NCBI GenBank assembly: GCA_946478895.1
Contig: CAMLDY010000113.1
Coordinates: 1 to 7,803, forward strand
From: an uncultured Gemmatimonadota bacterium
Lineage (GTDB): Bacteria > Gemmatimonadota > Gemmatimonadetes > Gemmatimonadales > Gemmatimonadaceae
Length of the DNA stretch: 7,803 bases
Direction: 5' to 3'
Shown piece by piece: positions 5,705-7,803 of the stretch. The position numbers and the translations under genes were made by a program. Under the pieces are notes generated by a model. The model saw nothing but the letters and a program-made list of their open reading frames with translations. It searched no databases and was not told the DNA's origin. Positions within the stretch are counted from its first letter, which is position 1; every line of letters begins with the position of its first letter.

Positions 5705-6631
5705 ATGCGCCTTGGACGATCCATTCTCCTTTCCGCAGCGCGAAGCCGGACGCTGAACGATTTCGCCATGCGCAGTCAGTTCGTGAAACGCGCGACCCGC
5801 AAGTTCATGCCCGGCGAGCGGCCCGAAGATGCGCTCGCTGCCGGCAAAGCGATCGCCGCGACTGGTCGCGGCCTCATCTACACGAAGCTGGGCGAAGCCA
5901 TCCCCAACGCCGACGAGGCAGTCGCGGTGCGCGATCACTACCTCGGCTTCTTCGACCAGATCACAGCGATGCGGTTGCCCGCGCAGATCAGCGTCAAGCC
6001 GACCCAGCTCGGGCTCGATCTCTCCGAGCCGGAATGCGAGCGGCACTTGATGTCTCTCGCCGCGAAAGCCGAGGCGACCGGATCGGCCCTGTGGCTCGAC
6101 ATGGAAGACTCGAGCTACGTCGATCGCACCCTCGGGCTCTACGTCGCGCTGCTACAGAAGCACCCGTCGACCGGCGTCGCGATGCAGGCATATCTGCGCC
6201 GCACTCCAGCTGATCTCGAGCGACTGCTACCCCTCAAACCGACGATTCGCCTCGTCAAGGGAGCGTACGACGAGCCGAAAACCGTTGCCTTCGCGCAAAA
6301 GTCACAGACGGACCGCGCCTACTTCGAGCTCGCGGTGCACCTTCTCGAAGCGGCGCGCAGCAAAGGCTGCACCGCGATCTTCGGCACCCACGACCTGTCG
6401 CTCATTTCGCGCATCGCGTCCCACGCCGCCACTGTCGGAATCGCCAGGGACAAGTATCAGATTCACATGCTCTACGGAATTCGTGACGCAGCCCAACGCC
6501 AGCTCGCCGGCAACGGTCACACCGTGAAGACTTTGATCAGCTACGGCTCGGCGTGGTATCGCTGGTACATGCGCCGACTCGCCGAGCGGCCCGCGAACGT
6601 ATTGTTTCTGGTGCGATCGCTGGTGGCCTGA
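5705..6631 (+). CDS. putB: Proline dehydrogenase, monofunctional
   Basis: A 308-residue protein, the usual length for single-domain PRODH. It oxidises L-proline to 1-pyrroline-5-carboxylate with FAD, feeding electrons to the quinone pool. The beta/alpha-barrel motifs appear in order: SVKPTQLGLDL (96-106), LDMEDSSYVD (131-140), QAYLRR (161-166), RLVKGAYDEP (182-191), FGTHD (226-230), QIHMLYGIR (252-260) and SYGSAWYRWYMRRLAERPAN (279-298). The paired Arg290-Arg291 matches the proline-carboxylate-binding arginines. In the QMLYG region His254 replaces the Gln most often seen, a tolerable variant. ATG 5705 fits the family's N-terminus; an in-frame ATG at 5768 would remove the first helix. No strong Shine-Dalgarno is seen. 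There is no pyrroline-5-carboxylate dehydrogenase gene in the window. The gene is divergent from the lipoprotein. Confidence 0.93.
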   Translation: MRLGRSILLSAARSRTLNDFAMRSQFVKRATRKFMPGERPEDALAAGKAIAATGRGLIYTKLGEAIPNADEAVAVRDHYLGFFDQITAMRLPAQISVKPTQLGLDLSEPECERHLMSLAAKAEATGSALWLDMEDSSYVDRTLGLYVALLQKHPSTGVAMQAYLRRTPADLERLLPLKPTIRLVKGAYDEPKTVAFAQKSQTDRAYFELAVHLLEAARSKGCTAIFGTHDLSLISRIASHAATVGIARDKYQIHMLYGIRDAAQRQLAGNGHTVKTLISYGSAWYRWYMRRLAERPANVLFLVRSLVA

Positions 6632-6632
6632 C

Positions 6633-6650
6633 GGTAACTTTTTGGTTACC
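6633..6650. promoter_or_regulatory. Perfect 6-bp inverted repeat between proline dehydrogenase and the small-gene operon
   Basis: GGTAAC (6633-6638) and GTTACC (6645-6650) flank TTTTTG, starting 1 base after the proline dehydrogenase stop. It could be an operator for the downstream operon or a weak hairpin ending the upstream transcript. The T run is in the loop, not after the stem, so it is not a classic intrinsic terminator. Confidence 0.4.
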
Positions 6651-6672
6651 AGACCCGTAGTCTCTGTGTCGC

Positions 6673-6680
6673 GGAGGTGA
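6673..6680 (+). promoter_or_regulatory. Strong ribosome binding site of the first small-operon gene
   Basis: GGAGGTGA is a full-strength anti-16S match placed just before ATG 6685. It is the best Shine-Dalgarno in the window, suggesting efficient translation of the operon's first gene. Confidence 0.75.
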
Positions 6681-6684
6681 GCTC

Positions 6685-7044
6685 ATGAACCTGCGCTCCC
6701 GCATATGGGGAATTGGCGCCGGAGTTTTCGGAATCGTCAACCTGCTTGGCGCTCTGCTGGCAATGCGCATGAGTGAGCGCGCGCATGCAGACGTGCACCT
6801 CATCCTGTTTCTCCTCAGCGCGCTCGCTTACCTGGCGTGGCGCGCTGTGAATCGCGGCCGACGCCCGCAATTGGCCGTCGATGCTGGCGCCGCTGATTCC
6901 GATGCGGCCGATCCCCAGATCGAATACCTGCAGCAGTCCGTCGATGCCCTCGCGCTCGAAGTCGAACGACTCGGCGAGGCCCAGCGCGCACGCGAACGAC
7001 TTCGAGAAGGCACCTCGTCACCGCCACCAAAGAAGGACCAATGA
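6685..7044 (+). CDS. Small membrane protein with two TM helices and a C-terminal coiled coil
   Basis: A 119-residue protein of no recognised family. Residues about 7-27 and 37-55 are hydrophobic and probably cross the inner membrane. After a basic patch (RRGRR-like, near 54-60) the tail is soluble: residues 77-108 (PQIEYLQQSVDALALEVERL and on) have a heptad-like pattern of Leu, Val and Ala with many charges, typical of a short coiled coil, and the end is Ser/Pro/Lys-rich. A helical hairpin with both termini on the same side, probably cytoplasmic by the positive-inside rule, would put the coiled coil inside the cell. It is the first gene of a three-gene run, and its stop overlaps the next start (ATGA). 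The function is unknown; self-assembly or scaffolding is an inference only. Confidence 0.8.
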   Translation: MNLRSRIWGIGAGVFGIVNLLGALLAMRMSERAHADVHLILFLLSALAYLAWRAVNRGRRPQLAVDAGAADSDAADPQIEYLQQSVDALALEVERLGEAQRARERLREGTSSPPPKKDQ

Positions 7045-7523
7045 TCAAGAGCATTTTCGTCGCCGCTCTCGCTGTCATGCCCGCGGTCGCAGCCGCGCAA
7101 TTTCCCAGCGAGGTCCGGCCGGGAGTTCGCGTCGAGGTCTGGCTCCCCGAATCCACCCGTCAGGAGAATGGGCCCGCGCGGCGCCAGATGCTTCGCGGCA
7201 ATGTCGAATCCGTGCAGGGAAGCATTCTTCGCCTGAGTGTGCCTGCGACGGCGGGATCGATTGCCATTCCCCGCTCCGCTGTTCGCCGTCTCTACGTGAG
7301 CAAAGGCGTCTCGCGCGGAGCAAGCATGGTCGAGCGCGCGCTGGGCGGTGCACTCGGCGGGGCAATCACTTTTGCGTTGATGAACGATCCACGCCGCAAG
7401 GGAGGGCCGCACTACCATACTGATTGGCGCGCTGCCGGAGTCGGCGCGTCATGGGGCGCCGGAATTGGCGCGATCGTCGGACTGGCGTTCCCCTACGAAA
7501 GGTGGCACCGTGTCATCCACTGA
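7041..7523 (+). CDS. Exported glycine-zipper protein of unknown function
   Basis: A 160-residue protein. Residues 1-19 are a signal peptide (MIKSIF start, hydrophobic core, VAAA before Gln20). Residues 25-87 are beta-rich, from RPGVRVEVWLP through RGNVESVQGSILRLSVP to IAIPRSAVRRLYVSKG, resembling a small barrel. Two glycine-spaced hydrophobic segments follow, ALGGALGGAITFAL (100-113) and AAGVGASWGAGIGAIVGLAF (131-150), before a YERWHRV end. This is a glycine-zipper arrangement suited to packing in a membrane. From memory, similar proteins with a barrel, a glycine zipper and an ERW ending are common in Gemmatimonadota, but none I know has a proven role. ATG 7041 overlaps the previous stop by four bases, with GAAGGA (7032-7037) upstream. 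It is probably located in the outer membrane or periplasm. Confidence 0.82.
   Translation: MIKSIFVAALAVMPAVAAAQFPSEVRPGVRVEVWLPESTRQENGPARRQMLRGNVESVQGSILRLSVPATAGSIAIPRSAVRRLYVSKGVSRGASMVERALGGALGGAITFALMNDPRRKGGPHYHTDWRAAGVGASWGAGIGAIVGLAFPYERWHRVIH
7498..7505 (+). promoter_or_regulatory. Ribosome binding site deciding the GTG start at 7510
   Basis: AAAGGTGG, lying inside the end of the glycine-zipper gene, precedes GTG 7510 at a normal distance. It favours that start over the in-frame TTG at 7465, which lacks a comparable site. Confidence 0.55.
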
Positions 7524-7803
7524 CGCGCGGCGCGGCAATCCGGCGTTCATCTGGCTCGGCATCGCACTGCTCGTCGCAGGATTCTTCGGCCACTTCTTCG
7601 CCGCGCGGGCGATCGGCGGCTACTACATCGCCTACCGCGATCACATCTTCGGCTTCTTTTTGATCGCAGTCGTGACTGGTGTGATCATCTGGCTGCTCGG
7701 TCGGTGGGTGTGGAAGCGTCGCGACGTCACCATCCTCGTTATCGGAGCGGTGCAGGCCGTCATCGGTTACATCATCTACCTGAACCGCTTCAATATTCAT
7801 TGA
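7510..7803 (+). CDS. Small membrane protein with three TM helices
   Basis: A 97-residue protein from GTG 7510 to the stop at the very end of the window. Hydrophobic segments lie near residues 12-33, 46-66 and 73-91, joined by short loops. The aromatic-rich loop GGYYIAYRDHIFGF (36-49) and the basic WKRRD (68-72) separate them; by the positive-inside rule the second loop faces the cytoplasm. No known domain or catalytic motif is recognised. The start overlaps the end of the glycine-zipper gene by 14 bases, so translation is probably coupled. The next gene to the right is out of view, so the operon may continue. Confidence 0.78.
   Translation: MSSTDARRGNPAFIWLGIALLVAGFFGHFFAARAIGGYYIAYRDHIFGFFLIAVVTGVIIWLLGRWVWKRRDVTILVIGAVQAVIGYIIYLNRFNIH

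Noticed and set aside
6655..6664. A GTAGTCT-containing segment resembling the 10-mer of the 974-1267 repeat
   Set aside because: Only seven core bases are shared, there is no partner copy nearby, and a 7-base match is expected by chance.

Overview
The window is a GC-rich bacterial stretch (by eye well over 60% GC) with short intergenic gaps and GTG as well as ATG starts. The gene set is a secreted PIG-L-type deacetylase, a DUF1080 protein, a BBE-type flavoenzyme, a LigC-like ATP-dependent DNA ligase, a monofunctional proline dehydrogenase and small secreted glycine-zipper proteins. This would suit a soil or sediment bacterium such as a member of the Gemmatimonadota. That assignment is an inference from general resemblance; no marker gene is present.

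Layout, left to right. (1) Positions 1-284, minus strand: the 5' part of a secreted PIG-L/LmbE-type zinc deacetylase gene, running off the left edge. It is divergent from a plus-strand isoprenylcysteine carboxylmethyltransferase-like membrane protein (346-936). (2) Positions 937-1356: a non-coding gap of about 420 bases. It is dominated by a long imperfect inverted repeat (974-1267) with arms of nearly 140 bases. Each arm carries two copies of GAAGACTACC, and the left arm holds a G-quadruplex motif. This is the most unusual structure in the window. (3) Positions 1357-4896: a tight plus-strand run of an exported DUF1080 (3-keto-glycoside hydrolase-like) protein, an FAD-linked BBE-type oxidoreductase whose only standard start lies inside the preceding gene, and a stand-alone ATP-dependent DNA ligase. 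(4) Positions 4900-5607, minus strand: a lipoprotein with two related beta-rich modules separated by a three-fold decapeptide repeat, converging on the ligase with a 3-base gap. (5) Positions 5705-6631: proline dehydrogenase, divergent from the lipoprotein. (6) Positions 6685-7803: three small, overlapping, membrane or envelope genes that look translationally coupled; the last ends exactly at the window edge.

How the genes may work together: the DUF1080/flavoenzyme pair could form a sugar-oxidising and cleaving module, but only the first has an export signal, so joint action is a hypothesis. The ligase shares the run without an obvious metabolic link and has no Ku or polymerase partner here. 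Proline dehydrogenase starts proline catabolism, but its P5C dehydrogenase partner is not in the window. I see no RNA gene, CRISPR array, transposase or phage gene. The candidate for something undescribed is the 974-1267 inverted repeat; the protein genes belong to known families or are ordinary small envelope proteins.
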